Positions 1-8,964 of a stretch of DNA of 64,000 nt are shown here, one piece after another. Made by a program: the position numbers and the translations under genes. The stretch covers positions 1,426,001 through 1,490,000 of the forward strand of contig NZ_CP132719.1 of the NCBI RefSeq assembly GCF_030845995.1. Direction: 5' to 3'. This DNA is from Geothrix sp. 21YS21S-4. Lineage in GTDB: Bacteria; Acidobacteriota; Holophagae; Holophagales; Holophagaceae. How positions within the stretch are numbered: the first letter of the stretch is position 1; each line of letters starts with the position of its first letter. A model generated the notes under the pieces. That model searched no databases. It was given only the letters and a program-made list of their open reading frames with translations, and was not told the origin of the DNA.

Positions 1-2
1 TG

Positions 3-179
3 GATTTCAAGGGCAAGGCCAACGACAAGACCTGGGGCTATTGCGTATTCGGGAAGGTCATCAAGGGCATGGACGTGGTGGACCGGATCAAGGCCGTGAA
101 GACCAGCAACAAGCGGAGCGATTTCCTCAACCTGCCGGTGCAGGCGATCGTGATCACGGACGCCGCGCAGGTCCAATGA
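3..179 (+). CDS. peptidyl-prolyl cis-trans isomerase, cyclophilin type (C-terminal fragment)
   Basis: The first 58 codons visible are the C-terminal end of a cyclophilin-type PPIase; the gene starts upstream of the window. The residues around WGYCVFGKVIKGMDVVDRI are the family's closing strand and helix (usual form F-G-x-V-x-x-G-M-x-V-V-D-x-I). The reaction would be cis-trans isomerisation of Xaa-Pro bonds during protein folding. Whether it is periplasmic cannot be told without the N-terminus. Its last 26 bases overlap the 3' end of the convergent LPS kinase gene. A second, complete cyclophilin lies at 26426-26893. Confidence 0.85.
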   Translation, partial: DFKGKANDKTWGYCVFGKVIKGMDVVDRIKAVKTSNKRSDFLNLPVQAIVITDAAQVQ

Positions 180-876
180 CCGCGAGGGTTTCCGCGGGCG
201 CGCCCAGCTTGCGGAGGCTCCGCTCCAGCCGCGCGCGGTAGCGGGGCCACAGGTCCTCGCCGCCGTTCGAGGGCTGGGGCTCGAACCGCGCGCGGTCCCA
301 ATCCAGCAGCAGGATGCCCCCGTCCGGCGGGAACAGGATGTTGGTGGCGTTCAGGTCCGGGGACCACAACCCCCAGTCGCACAGGGCCCCGATCGCCTGG
401 CGGAGGACATCCGTCCGCGTCACGCCCACCTCCCAGTTCCGGGGCCAGCTGTCGCCTTCCGCCCAGCGGGTGAACATGACGCCCTCCACGCCGAAGCGGA
501 CGGGGCGCCAGGCATAGCCCAGGGGCTCGACGGTGGGGAAGCCCGCTTCCCACAGCCCGCGGTGGACGGCGTACTCCGCGGCGAAGCGGAGGTGGGTGCG
601 GTAGGTGCGCTCGTTGATGTGGCGCAGCAGCCCGCCGCGGCGGTAGGGGCGCATGACGGTGTCGCCCGCGCGGAGGATTCCGCCCCGGCCGTGGGCGCCC
701 TCCAGGGGAACCGCGTCGCCCACGGGCGGCATTCCCCCCGGGGTGCAGACGCGCCATCCGCCGCCCAGGCCGGGCAGCTCCAGATTGATGCGGCAACCGA
801 GCGGGCGGAGGGACCTGCCGGGATCGTAGGGCCAGGAATCGGGGAGGGGAAGAATGATGTAGGGGTCGTGGATCAT
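154..876 (-). CDS. kdkA: 3-deoxy-D-manno-octulosonic acid (Kdo) kinase-like LPS core kinase
   Basis: This 240-residue protein resembles KdkA/WaaP-type LPS kinases, which phosphorylate Kdo or heptose of the inner core at the inner membrane. The catalytic loop is visible as SPDLNATNILF (Asp174, Asn179), followed by the metal-binding strand LLLDWDRARF (Asp192). The N-terminal half has a glycine-rich HGRGG region and RPYRRGG. I chose the ATG at 876 because the reading frame is open far upstream but family similarity begins at this Met; no clear Shine-Dalgarno is visible. The gene implies an LPS-containing outer membrane. KdkA is favoured over WaaP because of the short length and the DLNATN loop, but the exact sugar target is inferred. 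Confidence 0.8.
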   Translation of the reverse strand: MIHDPYIILPLPDSWPYDPGRSLRPLGCRINLELPGLGGGWRVCTPGGMPPVGDAVPLEGAHGRGGILRAGDTVMRPYRRGGLLRHINERTYRTHLRFAAEYAVHRGLWEAGFPTVEPLGYAWRPVRFGVEGVMFTRWAEGDSWPRNWEVGVTRTDVLRQAIGALCDWGLWSPDLNATNILFPPDGGILLLDWDRARFEPQPSNGGEDLWPRYRARLERSLRKLGAPAETLAVIGPARRP

Positions 877-1177
877 GGTGGGAACCAGCTTGGCGGACCC
901 GGCCCGGGAAGGCAAAGCCCCCCTTGGGATCCAGAAGATCTGACGACCTCGAGAGGGCCTTTTTTCCCGCGCGCCCTTTCCCCGTTCCGGAGGAATTCCT
1001 CTCTTCCGGAGCATCTTTGGGAAGGCCGGAAACCGCTGCCCACCTCGTTCCAGGCAAGGCTCACCTGCCACCAAAATCCAGCACGGAACCAAGTGGCTTG
1101 AACTGGAAGGCATTCCCCCGGATTGCACAGCCGCTTCCCACAGCAGATGTGGAAATCGGAATCCGGCTCCCCCGGTA
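877..1177. other. divergent intergenic region, no gene seen
   Basis: These 301 bases separate the divergent kinase and DUF2344 genes and must hold promoters for both, but no convincing -35/-10 pair stands out. The only structure I see is a perfect 12-bp palindrome, GAGGAATTCCTC, at 990-1001. The frames open here are low-quality and lack ribosome binding sites. Confidence 0.5.
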
Positions 1178-2377
1178 ATGCGCTTTCCGCTTTCTCGATT
1201 TCTGCCTGCGCGCCGCGCTCCTCCCGCGATGGGCCCACTATCCTGGAGCGTGGACGAGTGCGCACCCCATTCCGTTTTCATTCCCGCCGAGGCCCTGGCC
1301 CGGCAGGCGCGGCTTGCGGCCGCCCTCGCCGCCATGGCGGCCCGGGGCGCGAGCCGGGAGCCCGCGCCGCTCCAGACGCTGCGGCGGATTTTGGCGGGAG
1401 AGGGCGAGGATCTCGCGGCCTGCGTGGCGGCGCTCGCCGCGGCGGAACTCGCCGAAGACGGGCTGGACCTGGCGAAGGCCGGGCGGCGAGATGGCGGCGA
1501 CGCCGCCGCGGTGAAGGCCGCCGTCGCCGCGTTGGAATCCCCCGCCGCCAAGGCCCAGGCGCGGCGCGAAGCCCATTGGCAGTTGGACGGCCGGCGGACG
1601 TCCATCCGTCTGGCCTACGCCAAGGAGGCCCCGGCCCTCGATTTCGACGACGGCGATCTTCAGGCGCTGTTTCTCCGCGCCCTCCGCCTGGAGGGCTTCT
1701 CGCTGGCCCTGGACCTCGGGAAGCGCCCCCGTCCCCTGCTCCGGGTGGAACTCCCGCTGCCGGCGGGCGCGGGGGGACGGTGCGAGTGGATCGAACTCGT
1801 TCTCCGCGTCGATCCGCCCGGTTCGGCGCAGTCGTTCACGGCCCGGCTGAACGCCCGGTTGCCGGAGGGCCTGCGCGTCCACGGATGGGAACCGCATCCC
1901 GCCTATGCTTCTCCTCTCGGCGAGTTGGCGGAGGCGTTCCACTGGTCCTGGGTCTGTCCGCCGGAGCGGATGGAAGCGGTCCGCAGCCGCACGGAGGCCT
2001 TTCTCGCCGCGCCGGTCTGGCTGTGGGAAAAGGGAGGAAAGGTCGACGGCCGGAAACAGGCCAAGCAGGTGGACCTGCGTCCCCTGATGATCGGCCTCCG
2101 TTGGGAGGGGAACGTCCTTCTCACCACCACCCGGGCGGCGGAAGCCGACGCCGCCAATCCCTTGAAGTGGCACGCGGCCATCCTGGGCCTGGAGCCGGAG
2201 ACGCTGTGGGGGCTGGTGCGGGTGTCCACGGACCTCAAGCCGGATCCGCGGCTGGCGCGGGCCGAGCGCTTCGAGCCCAAGCTGAAGAACATGTACGAGG
2301 ACGCCGTGCTGCTCGCCGGGGGCTCGAACATCACCCTCGTGGACGAGGACGACGACGAGCCGATCCGCCTAGGCTGA
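1178..2377 (+). CDS. stand-alone DUF2344 (TIGR03936-type, radical-SAM-associated) protein
   Basis: The 399-residue product carries a DUF2344-like region from about residue 145 to 260: IRLAYAKE, then a D-L-Q-A-L-F-x-R-A-L-R stretch, RPRPLLRVELPLPAG and LNARLPEGLRV match the family pattern of KxGx(n)DLxRxxxRALRR, HPRxxFxxPLPxG and LNxxLPxGL. In most bacteria this domain is fused to, or follows, a TIGR03960 radical-SAM/B12-like protein, and it is linked to tRNA or cofactor metabolism only by association. Here no radical-SAM gene is adjacent. The first ~140 residues are Ala-rich and unrecognised, and the C-terminus is acidic. The start is uncertain: ATG 1178 and ATG 1229 both lack a clear Shine-Dalgarno. 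The 3' end overlaps the convergent ftsW by 9 bp. Confidence 0.6.
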   Translation: MRFPLSRFLPARRAPPAMGPLSWSVDECAPHSVFIPAEALARQARLAAALAAMAARGASREPAPLQTLRRILAGEGEDLAACVAALAAAELAEDGLDLAKAGRRDGGDAAAVKAAVAALESPAAKAQARREAHWQLDGRRTSIRLAYAKEAPALDFDDGDLQALFLRALRLEGFSLALDLGKRPRPLLRVELPLPAGAGGRCEWIELVLRVDPPGSAQSFTARLNARLPEGLRVHGWEPHPAYASPLGELAEAFHWSWVCPPERMEAVRSRTEAFLAAPVWLWEKGGKVDGRKQAKQVDLRPLMIGLRWEGNVLLTTTRAAEADAANPLKWHAAILGLEPETLWGLVRVSTDLKPDPRLARAERFEPKLKNMYEDAVLLAGGSNITLVDEDDDEPIRLG

Positions 2378-3487
2378 TCCCGCTTCCTTGCTGATGGACA
2401 GCAGCAGCCCGAGGCAGATGAGGCTGGCGATGAGGCTGTTGGGGCCGAAGGAAATGAAGGGCAGGGGGATACCCTTGTTGGGCGCCAGGGACAGGACCAC
2501 GCTCATGTTCATCAGCGCCTGGACCACCAGCAGCAGCACGAAGCCCATGGCGCACAGCTTCAGGTAGGCGTCGCCCACGCGGCGGGCGATGCGGTAGCCG
2601 CGCCACAGGATGGCGATGAACAGGGCGAGGATCGCCACCGTGCCCACCAGTCCGGCCTCCTCGCCGATCACCGCGTAGATGAAGTCCGTGTGGGCCTCGG
2701 GCAGGAAGAACAGCTTCTGCTTCCCACCGCCGAGTCCCACGCCCATGAAGCCGCCGCTGCCCACGGCTACGAGGCTCTGGAGGGCCTGGTGGCCCTTGCC
2801 CAGGGGATCGGCGGCGGGATTGAGGAAGCTGGTCACGCGCGCCAGGCGGTAGGGCGACAGCACCACGAAGGCCGTGCCCAGGGCGCCGAGGATGGGGATC
2901 GCCACGGCGAAGATCCACTTGGGCGCCCCACCCAGGAACACGACCATCAGCGCGACGAACACGATGAGGAAGGTGGTCCCGAAATCCGGCTCCCGCAGGA
3001 TCAGCGCGAGCGGCACGATCATGATTCCCGCGAGGCCCAGCAGCTTCGGCAGCGCGTCCCGCCGGTGGGACCACACCTCGCGGTGGCGCACCATCCAGCC
3101 GGCGGCGATCAGCACGGACAGCGGCTTGAACAGCTCCGACGGCTGGACGCTGAGAGGCCCGAGGCGGATCCAGCGGTGGGCGCCGTTGATCTTCGGTCCA
3201 AAGAAGAGCACCGACAGCAGCAGGACCACCAGGATCCCGTAGGCGATCTGCAGCGGGCGGGGATGGTCCTGGAGCGAAGCCAGGTCCACCTGGGAGAGGG
3301 CCAGCATGAACGCGATCCCGATCCCGCCGCCCACGAGCTGGCGGGTGAGGAAGGCGGTGGCCGCCGCGTGGTTCTGGGAGGCCTTGATGGCGGAGGCGGA
3401 GTAGATCCACACCATCCCCACCGCCACCAGCGTCAGGGCGAAGAGCACCAGCCAGCGGTCGACGGGGCGCCGCACGTCGGCGGGCAT
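2369..3487 (-). CDS. ftsW: FtsW/RodA/SpoVE-family peptidoglycan glycosyltransferase
   Basis: This 372-residue, roughly ten-helix SEDS membrane protein polymerises lipid II glycan chains, in division (FtsW) or elongation (RodA). Family signatures are present: INGAHRWIRLGPLSVQPSELFK, LREPDFGTT, then GFMGVGLGGGKQK with LPEAHTDFIYAVIGEE, and near the C-terminus NKGIPLPFISFGPNSL. The LPEAHTDFIYAVIGEE form and the absence of a linked PBP2 gene favour FtsW over RodA. It is the last gene of the bshC-to-ftsW minus-strand run. It is separated from glmM by a 331-base inverted-repeat element whose proximal end supplies the GGAGG Shine-Dalgarno about 10 nt before the ATG. Confidence 0.92.
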   Translation of the reverse strand: MPADVRRPVDRWLVLFALTLVAVGMVWIYSASAIKASQNHAAATAFLTRQLVGGGIGIAFMLALSQVDLASLQDHPRPLQIAYGILVVLLLSVLFFGPKINGAHRWIRLGPLSVQPSELFKPLSVLIAAGWMVRHREVWSHRRDALPKLLGLAGIMIVPLALILREPDFGTTFLIVFVALMVVFLGGAPKWIFAVAIPILGALGTAFVVLSPYRLARVTSFLNPAADPLGKGHQALQSLVAVGSGGFMGVGLGGGKQKLFFLPEAHTDFIYAVIGEEAGLVGTVAILALFIAILWRGYRIARRVGDAYLKLCAMGFVLLLVVQALMNMSVVLSLAPNKGIPLPFISFGPNSLIASLICLGLLLSISKEAGSA

Positions 3488-3824
3488 CTAGGAGTGCCTC
3501 CAAGTAATGGGTGGGGGCTGCACAGAGGTGCCAGCCGAGGGAGGCAAGGAAAGCGATGGAGGCTCCGGCTCCACGAGCCGCAGGCGAGTGGAAGGCACAC
3601 ACTGCGTGCCGTGAGCTGGAGGCCTTGGTGGACCCAAGGTCGAGGAGCTTGACGCAGCATCCCGACGGCTGCCACCTCTGCCCGAAGGGTTGATGGCAAA
3701 GGGCATCCATGCTGCGTCATCGGCCTTGAACGGTGACCCCTCACCGCCCTGCGCCCGCTTCCTTGCCTGAATGCCCTTTGCCATCAATGCAGCCCCTATC
3801 GATTACTTGGATGCGCTCCTAGAT
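3486..3824. repeat. intergenic inverted-repeat element between glmM and ftsW
   Basis: The two ends, 3486-3522 and 3788-3824, are inverted copies of each other (32 of 37 positions identical, beginning ATCTAGGAG on each strand). Inside lies a perfect 17-bp inverted repeat, 3690-3706 (TTGATGGCAAAGGGCAT) with 3771-3787. A third near-perfect pair matches CAGAGGTGSCAGCCG around 3522-3537 with about 3665-3680. The frames through it are not convincing genes. It could be a MITE-like non-autonomous element or two head-to-head copies of a genome-wide repeat. One end contains the glmM stop codon; the other touches the ftsW start codon and carries its ribosome binding site. No transposase is present and no target duplication is evident. 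Confidence 0.7.
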
Positions 3825-5138
3825 CAGCGCCAGATCGCGGCGGGCCGCGGATTCGAGTTCGAGAAGGGCCTGGTCCACCCAGGCGGCCTCGCGGGCCTCC
3901 ACCATCAGGCGGAGCTTGGGTTCGGTGCCGGACCAGCGGACCACCTGGCGGACGCCGTCGCCCCACCGGGCGTCGATGGCGGCCATGGCGGAGCCGAGAT
4001 CCGCGCAGGCCTCCACCGCTTTGCGGTCCTGGGCCTGGAGGTTGACCAGGCGCTGGGGCCAGGAGCGGAAGGTCCAGTCCCAGCGGCGATCCGCGGGGCG
4101 GTGCAGCAGGGCGCGGAGGATGGCGAGGCCCGCCGCGAGGCCGTCGCCGCTGGGTCCCACGCGCTTCTGGATGAGGTGGCCCGACGCTTCCGCGGCCAGA
4201 TCCCATCCCCGTTTCGCCATCTCCCGCAGCAGGAACTTGTCGCCCACGGGCGTGCGGGCGAAGGCGACGCCCTTTTCCGCCAGTGCCTGGGGGAGTCCGC
4301 CGTTGGTCATCAGGGTGCCGACCACGCCCTCGGGCGCGTCCCCATGGGCCACGCGATCCTGGGCCAACAGCCACACCATCTGATCGCCATCCACGACCTG
4401 ACCCTGGGCATCCACCATCAGGCAGCGGTCGCCGTCGCCGTCGAAGGCGATGCCCAGCTGCGCGCCGTCGGCCACCACGGCGGCGGCCAGGGCCTCCAGG
4501 TGCGTGGAGCCCACCCCCACGTTGATCCGGGGGCCATCGGCGGGGACGCCCAGCCAGCGGATTCGGCCTCCGCGGAACAGCCTGGGGGCCGCTTCGGCAG
4601 TGGCGCCATGGGCGCAGTCGATGACGGCGCGGAAGTCCTCCGGCAGATCGATTCCGACGAGGTGGGCCAGGTAGGGACCGAGGTCCAGGGGGCGAGGGGC
4701 GGCGGGTGTCGCTGTCACTGCCGGCGCGAGCTCGAACGCGGCTTCGATGGCCCGTTCCTGATCCTCTTCCAGCTTCTCGCCCAGTTCGTTGAAGCCCTTC
4801 AGCCCGTTGTCCGCGGGGGGATTGTGGCTGGCGGAGATCATCAGGCCCCAGGTGCGGGCGCCTTCCGCGCTCAGCCGCGCCACCGTCCAGGCCACGGCGG
4901 GCGTGGGTGCCATGCCCAGGGAGAGGATCTCGATCCCGTCGCCCACACCGCGGCGGAAGGCCTCTGCCAGGGGCTCCGAACTCGATCGGGGATCCCATCC
5001 CAGCACCAGGCGCTCCACGCCGGCTTCCCGGGCCACCCGCGCCCACGCGGAACCCCAGCGGACGACCTCGTCCAGCGTCAGGGGGGATTGCAGGGCGACG
5101 CCCCGGATGCCGTCGGTGCCGAAGTAACGAAGACTCAT
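3819..5138 (-). CDS. glmM: phosphoglucosamine mutase
   Basis: GlmM converts glucosamine-6-phosphate to glucosamine-1-phosphate for UDP-GlcNAc, feeding peptidoglycan and LPS. The 439-residue protein shows FGTDGIRG at the N-terminus, the active-serine loop ISASHNPPADNG (usual form SASHNPxxDNG), the metal loop FDGDGDR and the C-terminal phosphate-binding RWSGTEPKLRLM. Length is normal for the family (about 445). It lies 55 bases after folP in an order, ftsH-folP-glmM, shared with enterobacteria, which supports GlmM over a phosphomannomutase/phosphoglucomutase. The stop codon lies inside the inverted-repeat element described at 3486-3824. Confidence 0.93.
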   Translation of the reverse strand: MSLRYFGTDGIRGVALQSPLTLDEVVRWGSAWARVAREAGVERLVLGWDPRSSSEPLAEAFRRGVGDGIEILSLGMAPTPAVAWTVARLSAEGARTWGLMISASHNPPADNGLKGFNELGEKLEEDQERAIEAAFELAPAVTATPAAPRPLDLGPYLAHLVGIDLPEDFRAVIDCAHGATAEAAPRLFRGGRIRWLGVPADGPRINVGVGSTHLEALAAAVVADGAQLGIAFDGDGDRCLMVDAQGQVVDGDQMVWLLAQDRVAHGDAPEGVVGTLMTNGGLPQALAEKGVAFARTPVGDKFLLREMAKRGWDLAAEASGHLIQKRVGPSGDGLAAGLAILRALLHRPADRRWDWTFRSWPQRLVNLQAQDRKAVEACADLGSAMAAIDARWGDGVRQVVRWSGTEPKLRLMVEAREAAWVDQALLELESAARRDLALI

Positions 5139-5193
5139 TCCGCCAGATTACCCCACCCGCGCCGGGGGCTCATCCGGTTGCTTGCCGGCGCCC

Positions 5194-6012
5194 TCAGGCC
5201 ATGGCGTGGGTGCGGAAGATCCGGTAGCCCCAGTTTCGCGCCTCGGCGTGGGCTTCGGCCGTCAGGGTATCCCGCTGGAGCGGGGGCAGGCCGGGTGTTC
5301 CGGCGCGGACGGCGAGGAACCGCTTCCGGGAGATCCCGATGCAGAACCGGTCCGCGGGCCAATCCAGGGCCGCGGGCAGCTCCGGGAGGGCCTCCCACAG
5401 GGCGAGGTCCTCTAGGAACGTGGTCCCGAATCCGAACCCGGGGTCCAGAATGGCTCGATCGGGCGTCAGTCCCGCAGCCGCCAGGCGGTCCCGGAGCACC
5501 CGCAGTTCGCCGATGGCCGCTTCGGCGTCCCGGAGGCCTGGATCGTCGTAGGGGGGCATGTGGAAGCCCTCGCCCTGGGGGCGGCTCCGCATGGCGATGA
5601 GGCCGCAGCCGGCGTCAGCGGCCAAGCGCAGCATGGCCGGATCCGAAAAGCCGGTGACGTCGTTGATCACGGCCGCGCCCTCGCCGAGCCCCCGCTCTGC
5701 TGTGACCGCATGGCGGGTGTCGAGGCTGAGGGGAAGGTGGGGAAAGGCCCGGCAGAGTTCCGCCAGGACCGGCGCCAGCCGATTCCATTCGGTCTCCGGA
5801 TCCACCGTTCGGGCGCCGGGACGGGTGCTTTCCGCGCCCAGGTCCAGCATGCGGGCGCCGGCCTCGATCAGGGCCCGGGCCTGGGCGAGGCCGGCGCCCG
5901 GAGCCTCGAACCGGCCGCCGTCGCTGAAAGAGTCGGGCGTCAGGTTGAGGATGCCCATGAAAAGGGGACCGTCCGTCAGGAGCGGTCCCCAGTCGAAAGC
6001 TTCAAAGCTCAC
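5194..6012 (-). CDS. folP: dihydropteroate synthase
   Basis: FolP condenses 7,8-dihydropterin pyrophosphate with p-aminobenzoate in folate synthesis. The 272-residue product has the two signatures [14 protein letters not shown] (near residue 20) and [12 protein letters not shown], followed by [18 protein letters not shown] and the sulfonamide/PPi-site strand GISRKRF. The start is a GTG whose GTGA sequence overlaps the ftsH stop codon, so translation is probably coupled. A frame open further upstream through ftsH is a shadow. PabB, which supplies the aminobenzoate precursor, is encoded at 20024-21289. Confidence 0.93.
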   Translation of the reverse strand: MSFEAFDWGPLLTDGPLFMGILNLTPDSFSDGGRFEAPGAGLAQARALIEAGARMLDLGAESTRPGARTVDPETEWNRLAPVLAELCRAFPHLPLSLDTRHAVTAERGLGEGAAVINDVTGFSDPAMLRLAADAGCGLIAMRSRPQGEGFHMPPYDDPGLRDAEAAIGELRVLRDRLAAAGLTPDRAILDPGFGFGTTFLEDLALWEALPELPAALDWPADRFCIGISRKRFLAVRAGTPGLPPLQRDTLTAEAHAEARNWGYRIFRTHAMA

Positions 6013-7934
6013 GCGGGCTTGAGGGCGGGGTTGAGCCCCGTGTCCGGAGCGTGCCCCTCCACCGTGGCGGGAGCGGTGGGGCGGCCGGCCTTGGGAGGCG
6101 GTAGGGTGCCGCCCTTCAGCAGGATGTCCACGTCGGACCCGTCGAGGGTCTCCCGCACCAGCAGCGCTTCGGCGATGGCCACCAGCTGATGGCGGTGGGC
6201 CTCGATGGCCTCCTTCGCGCGGCGGTAGTTGCGGAGGACGAAGTCCTGGACTTCGCTGTCGATGAGGCGGGAGGTCTCTTCGGAGATCTCGCGGCGCTGG
6301 GTGAAGTCGCGGCCCAGGAAGATCTCGTGCTGGCCGCCGCCGAAGTTCAGCGGGCCCAGCTTGTCGCTCATGCCGAACTCCGTGACCATCGACTTGGCCA
6401 TGTCCGTGGCCTGCTGGATGTCGTTGGCGGCCCCGGTGCTGAGCTGGTTGAAGAAGATCTCCTCGGCGATGCGCCCGCCCATGGCGATGGCGATCCGGCT
6501 CTCCATGTAGGCCCGCGTGGTGTTGTAGCGGTCCTTGAGCGGCAGCTGCCAGGTGACGCCCAGGGCGCGGCCGCGGGGAATGATGGTCACCTTGTGGAGG
6601 GGGTCGCTGTCGGGCAGGACGGCGGCCACGACCGTATGGCCGGCCTCGTGGTAGGCGGTGATCCGCTTGTCCTCTTCGGTCATCACGAGGCTGCGGCGCT
6701 CGCTCCCCATGTAGACCTTGTCCTTGGCCTCCTCGAAGTCGATCATCTCGACCCATTTCTTGTTCCCGCGGGCGGCGGTGAGGGCGGCCTCGTTGCAGAG
6801 GTTGGCCAGATCCGCGCCGGCGAAACCAGGCGTCCCGCGGGCGATCACATCCAGCTCCACGTCGGGGCTGAGGGGGATCTTGTCCGTGGTGTGGACCTTC
6901 AGGATCTCGTGGCGGCCCTTCACGTCGGGGCGGTCCACCACCACGCGCCGGTCGAAGCGGCCGGGGCGGAGCAGGGCGGGATCGAGCACGTCGGGACGGT
7001 TCGTGGCGGCGATGAGGATGACGCCCTCGTTGCCCTCGAAGCCGTCCATCTCCACCAGGAGCTGGTTGAGGGTCTGTTCGCGCTCGTCGTGGCCGCCGCC
7101 CAGGCCGGCGCCGCGGTGGCGGCCGACGGCGTCGATCTCATCGATGAACACGATGCAGGGGGCGCTCTTCTTCGCCTGCTCGAACAGGTCGCGGACGCGG
7201 CTGGCGCCCACGCCGACGAACATCTCCACGAAGTCGGAGCCGGAAATGGAGAAGAACTGGACCTTCGCTTCGCCGGCGATGGCGCGGGCGAGGAGGGTCT
7301 TGCCGGTCCCGGGAGGGCCCATCAGCAGCACGCCCTTGGGGATCTTGCCGCCCAGCTTCACGAACTTGGCGGGGTCCTTCAGGAATTCCACGATCTCGCG
7401 CAGCTCCTCCTTGGCCTCGTCACAGCCGGCCACCTCGGCGAAGGTGATCCGCTTGGCGCTGCTGGACAGCCCCTTGGCGCGGGCCTTGCCGAAGCTGAGG
7501 GCCTTGTTGCCGCCCATCTGGGCCTGGCGCATGAACACGAACCACAGCACCACGAAGACGAGCAGCGGCGCCCAGAACATCAGGACGTAGGCGAAATTGT
7601 TCTCGCTGGGCTTGGCGGCCTTGAACTCCTCCAGCTGGCCTTCGGTCTTCCAGCTGAGGATGACCTTGCCCAGGTCCTGCATGGGAGGCGCCACCGTCCG
7701 GAACTTCTCGATCGTCTCGCCGGTCTTGGCGTTCTTTTCCGGCTGCTTGTAGGTGCCTTCGACGTCGAAGCCCGACAGCGTCACGGATTTGTACTTGCCC
7801 TCCACACCTTCCGTATAGAAGGTCGAGAAGGGAATCTCGATCTGGCGACTGTTCTGGGGGATCTGGCGGAAGGCCAAAACCAGGAGGGCGATGATGCCCA
7901 GCCAGACCAGAACGCTCTTCATCATGGAATTCAA
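6009..7934 (-). CDS. ftsH: ATP-dependent zinc metalloprotease FtsH
   Basis: FtsH is the membrane-anchored AAA protease that degrades damaged membrane proteins and regulators such as LpxC in other bacteria. Visible are two N-terminal membrane segments bracketing a periplasmic region, Walker A GPPGTGKT, Walker [13 protein letters not shown], the second region of homology [20 protein letters not shown], and the zinc motif HEAGH. Length, 641 residues, is standard. I chose the TTG at 7934 because AAGGAG lies exactly 7 nt upstream; the first ATG (7925) would be 16 nt away. The order tilS-ftsH recalls Bacillus and ftsH-folP-glmM recalls E. coli. Confidence 0.96.
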   Translation of the reverse strand: MNSMMKSVLVWLGIIALLVLAFRQIPQNSRQIEIPFSTFYTEGVEGKYKSVTLSGFDVEGTYKQPEKNAKTGETIEKFRTVAPPMQDLGKVILSWKTEGQLEEFKAAKPSENNFAYVLMFWAPLLVFVVLWFVFMRQAQMGGNKALSFGKARAKGLSSSAKRITFAEVAGCDEAKEELREIVEFLKDPAKFVKLGGKIPKGVLLMGPPGTGKTLLARAIAGEAKVQFFSISGSDFVEMFVGVGASRVRDLFEQAKKSAPCIVFIDEIDAVGRHRGAGLGGGHDEREQTLNQLLVEMDGFEGNEGVILIAATNRPDVLDPALLRPGRFDRRVVVDRPDVKGRHEILKVHTTDKIPLSPDVELDVIARGTPGFAGADLANLCNEAALTAARGNKKWVEMIDFEEAKDKVYMGSERRSLVMTEEDKRITAYHEAGHTVVAAVLPDSDPLHKVTIIPRGRALGVTWQLPLKDRYNTTRAYMESRIAIAMGGRIAEEIFFNQLSTGAANDIQQATDMAKSMVTEFGMSDKLGPLNFGGGQHEIFLGRDFTQRREISEETSRLIDSEVQDFVLRNYRRAKEAIEAHRHQLVAIAEALLVRETLDGSDVDILLKGGTLPPPKAGRPTAPATVEGHAPDTGLNPALKPA

Positions 7935-7979
7935 AGGGGGACTCCTTGGGGCGCTAGCCCACGGTGGCCCTCCAGTGTA

Positions 7980-8963
7980 CTAGCCCCGGGAAGGCGGCGG
8001 GTCCTGTCTTAGATGCACATACTCGCCATTCGGTTCGGGGTTTAGACAGAAATGTCCCCAGGACGCCCTTTTCCGCCCCCGATTCACCCGCTCCGCGAGC
8101 CAGGGGGCCAGTCCCCGGAGGAGGGCCGCTTCCCTTTGCCAGCCGAGCTTTCGGAAGGCGGTATCCAGCGTCCAGCGCAGGTCGCGCTCGCTCCAGGGCT
8201 CCCGCCGGAGGGCGACGGCTTCCTCCGTTACGGACCAGCGGGTGCCCTCCCATCCCGCCACCAGCGCCTGGGCCAGTTGTTCCGCCTCCTCCGCCTGGCG
8301 GTGCGTTTCCACCAGGTGGCGGTCCAGTTCGGGCGCCTCCCGCCGGATCTCCTCCAGCAGGGGCCGCCAGCGGTTTCGCGGGGTGAAGGGCTCGGCGTTG
8401 GTGGCGTCCTCCTGCCAGGGCACGCGGTGGGCCGTCAGGTAGGCGCGCAGCTCCGCCCGACGGAGTTCCGCCAGAGGCGACCAGCGGAGGCCCTGGCGCG
8501 GCGCCAACGGATGGAGGCAGCCCAGGCCGCCGCCCCGGGCCAGGCGCAGGAAGACGGTTTCCGTGTGGTCGTCCAGGGTGTGGCCCGTGGCCACGGCGCA
8601 GGCGCCCTCCCGTTCGGCCTCCTGCCGGAACCAGCCCCAGCGCAGCTCCCGGGCGGCCATCTCCAGCCCGATGCCCCGCTCTGCCGCGTGGGCCTGCACG
8701 CCGAGGGAGGCCTCCGCCAGATCCAGATCGAGGGCGCGGCAGAGTCCGCGGACGGCCTCCGCATCGGCGGGGGATTCGGGCCGGAGGCCGTGGTCCGCGT
8801 GGAGCACCGCCAGATCCAGCCCCAGGCTCTTCCGCAGCGACCATAGGAGCACCAGGAGCGCCACCGAATCTCCTCCGCCGGAACAGGCCACCAGCACCCG
8901 CCCGCCCACGCCATCGCCGCGGCGGCGGATCTGGGCGAGGAGATCGGCTTCGAGGCGGTTCAC
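7980..8963 (-). CDS. tilS: tRNA(Ile)-lysidine synthase
   Basis: TilS attaches lysine to C34 of the minor tRNA-Ile so that it reads AUA. The PP-loop SGGGDS lies at residues 28-33, followed by LHADHGLR, ATGHTLDDHTETVFLRLARG (classic H-x-x-x-D-x-x-E-T) and EDATNAEPFTPRNRWR. At 327 residues it is at the short end of the family; the C-terminal tRNA-binding domain appears reduced. I prefer the GTG at 8963, one base after the bshB1 stop, with a GAAAGG-like Shine-Dalgarno; an ATG at 8996 would overlap bshB1 and give 338 residues. Confidence 0.9.
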   Translation of the reverse strand: MNRLEADLLAQIRRRGDGVGGRVLVACSGGGDSVALLVLLWSLRKSLGLDLAVLHADHGLRPESPADAEAVRGLCRALDLDLAEASLGVQAHAAERGIGLEMAARELRWGWFRQEAEREGACAVATGHTLDDHTETVFLRLARGGGLGCLHPLAPRQGLRWSPLAELRRAELRAYLTAHRVPWQEDATNAEPFTPRNRWRPLLEEIRREAPELDRHLVETHRQAEEAEQLAQALVAGWEGTRWSVTEEAVALRREPWSERDLRWTLDTAFRKLGWQREAALLRGLAPWLAERVNRGRKRASWGHFCLNPEPNGEYVHLRQDPPPSRG

Positions 8964-8964
8964 C

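Noticed and set aside
990-1001. Perfect 12-bp palindrome GAGGAATTCCTC.
   Set aside because: Isolated short palindrome in a large window, expected by chance; no second copy or promoter context.
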